Below, piece by piece: positions 5,090 through 5,961 of a DNA stretch of 5,961 nucleotides. This DNA is from Hadesarchaea archaeon. GTDB taxonomy: Archaea; Hadarchaeota; Hadarchaeia; Hadarchaeales; WYZ-LMO6. The position numbers and the translations under genes are program-made. The notes under the pieces are model-generated. The model had not been told where the DNA came from and made no database searches. It worked only from the letters and a program-made list of their open reading frames with translations. Each line of letters starts with the position of its first letter. Within the stretch, counting starts at the first letter, position 1. Where the stretch lies: assembly GCA_004347925.1 (NCBI GenBank), contig QNVD01000283.1, positions 1-5,961 of the forward strand, in the 5' to 3' direction.

Positions 5090-5961
5090 GGGAGAAAAGA
5101 CCATCCACGACCCCATCCACGGGAGCCTCAGGCTGGAGGGCCCCTACCTCGACCTGCTCGAAACCCCCGAGGTGCAGAGGCTCAGGGGCATCAGGCAGCT
5201 CGGCCTGGCCCACCTGGTCTTTCCGGGGGGGAACCACTCCAGGTTCGAGCACTCGCTGGGGGTCCTGCACCTGGTGAGAAAATTCGGGGAATCCCGGGGC
5301 CTGGAGAAGGAGGAGCTCCTCCTGCTCGGGGCCGCCGCCCTCCTCCACGATGTGGGGCATCCCCCCTTCTCCCACACGCTGGAGGCCCTGATGCTGGAGC
5401 ACCTGGGAAAGGACCACGTGGAGGTGGGGGAGGAGGTGATAAGGGGGGAGACCTCTCTGCTGGAAAACGGGGAAGCTCTGGGGATGGAGGGGATCCCCGA
5501 GAAGCTCAGGCGGTGGGGGATGGATCCGGCTGAGGTGGCCTCCCTGATAAAGGGAAAACACCGGAAGAGGTACCTGGCCGAGCTGCTGGCGGGCGAGGTG
5601 GACTTGGACCAGATGGACTTCCTGCTGAGGGACGCCCACTTCACCGGGGTGGCCCTGGGCATGATAGACGTGGAAAGGCTCCTGAGCACCCTGGTCATCC
5701 ACCGCAACCGCCTCATGATCCTGGGGAAGGGGATAGAGGCCGTGGAGGGAATGCTCACGGCCAGGGCCCTCATGTACTCCTCCGTTTACTTCCACCCCAC
5801 CGTCAGGACGGCCGAGCTGATGCTGGCCAACGCCGTGGAGTGGTCGCTGGGGGAGGGCAAATCCCCCTGGGAGCTCTACGCCAAAACGGACGGGGAGCTG
5901 CTCGAGGAGCTCCGCAGGATGGGGGGATACGGGGGGGAGATGGTGCTGAGGCTCAAGTACC
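5082..5961 (+). CDS. SAMHD1-like HD-domain phosphohydrolase (COG1078 type, probable dNTPase), 3'-truncated
   Basis: The first 293 residues of an HD-superfamily hydrolase are present; the gene runs off the window. The start is GTG at 5082, overlapping the lrp stop by 8 nt (GTGAATAG), with a strong GGAGGAGG (5068-5075) 6 nt upstream. The protein begins with the IHDPIHG signature (8-14) common to this family and SAMHD1, then QRLRGIRQLG (32-41), RFEHSLGV (54-61), LLHDVGHPPFSH (87-98) and VDLDQMDFLLRDAHFTG (173-189). Aligned to human SAMHD1, the metal ligands are His57, His89, Asp90 and Asp176, and the deoxyribose-contacting Gln149, Leu150 and Asp319 correspond to Gln39, Leu40 and Asp184. This supports hydrolysis of dNTPs to deoxynucleosides and triphosphate, though other nucleotides are possible. 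SAMHD1 Lys312 and Tyr315 are replaced by Gln177 and Phe180. It is co-transcribed and translationally coupled with the Lrp regulator. Confidence 0.9.
   Translation, partial: MNRGEKTIHDPIHGSLRLEGPYLDLLETPEVQRLRGIRQLGLAHLVFPGGNHSRFEHSLGVLHLVRKFGESRGLEKEELLLLGAAALLHDVGHPPFSHTLEALMLEHLGKDHVEVGEEVIRGETSLLENGEALGMEGIPEKLRRWGMDPAEVASLIKGKHRKRYLAELLAGEVDLDQMDFLLRDAHFTGVALGMIDVERLLSTLVIHRNRLMILGKGIEAVEGMLTARALMYSSVYFHPTVRTAELMLANAVEWSLGEGKSPWELYAKTDGELLEELRRMGGYGGEMVLRLKY

Noticed and set aside
5055..5795. Minus-strand open frame opposite the HD hydrolase
   Set aside because: The plus strand encodes a clear HD-domain protein with a ribosome binding site and all motifs; the antisense product has low complexity.
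4616..5961. Possible defence role for the HD dNTPase with its regulator
   Set aside because: dNTP-depleting enzymes can act against phage, but the neighbours are housekeeping metabolic genes, no mobile or defence genes are visible, and COG1078-type proteins are widespread in ordinary genomes.
1..5961. tRNA, rRNA, CRISPR, insertion sequence or attachment site
   Set aside because: Coding sequence fills nearly all of the window, and the two short gaps (2528-2607 and 4465-4615) hold only promoter-type and operator-type sequence.

Overview
The window is GC-rich, with densely packed genes, and it looks like the chromosome of a thermophilic archaeon. The reasons are archaeal-type core promoters (TATA-like boxes sitting just ahead of start codons that lack a Shine-Dalgarno sequence), an archaeal-style Lrp/AsnC regulator, heavy use of AGG/AGA arginine and ATA isoleucine codons, strongly purine-rich coding strands, and a GTP-type PEP carboxykinase whose motifs resemble those of hyperthermophilic euryarchaea. 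The phylum cannot be fixed from this sequence alone.

Left part, minus strand, read right to left (2527 to 1): the start of an rnfCDG... operon. It encodes subunits of the Rnf complex, the membrane ferredoxin:NAD(+)-type oxidoreductase that couples electron transfer to Na+/H+ pumping. rnfC (iron-sulfur flavoprotein-like subunit) overlaps rnfD (membrane FMN-carrying subunit) by an ATGA, rnfD overlaps rnfG by 22 nt, and rnfG is cut by the left edge. rnfE, rnfA and rnfB are expected beyond it.

Middle, minus strand (4464 to 2608): a complete GTP-dependent phosphoenolpyruvate carboxykinase with its own promoter. About 80 bp separate its stop from the rnfC start, and this gap holds a clear TATA box for a leaderless rnfC transcript.

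Right part, plus strand: after a 151-bp AT-rich divergent intergenic region comes an Lrp/AsnC-family regulator. It overlaps by 8 nt a GTG-started HD-domain phosphohydrolase of the SAMHD1/COG1078 type, which runs off the right edge. The divergent region carries three copies of a TTAAC-(5/6)-GTTAA inverted repeat. One overlaps the likely PEPCK TATA box, and one lies at the likely lrp core promoter. The simplest reading is a local Lrp-type switch acting on both its own operon and PEP carboxykinase.

Functionally the window joins ferredoxin/NADH energy coupling (Rnf), the gluconeogenic/anaplerotic PEP-oxaloacetate node (PEPCK), and a regulator linked to nucleotide turnover. No RNA gene, mobile element or CRISPR array was seen. 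The two genes cut by the window edges (rnfG and the HD hydrolase) were recovered by translating the sequence directly.
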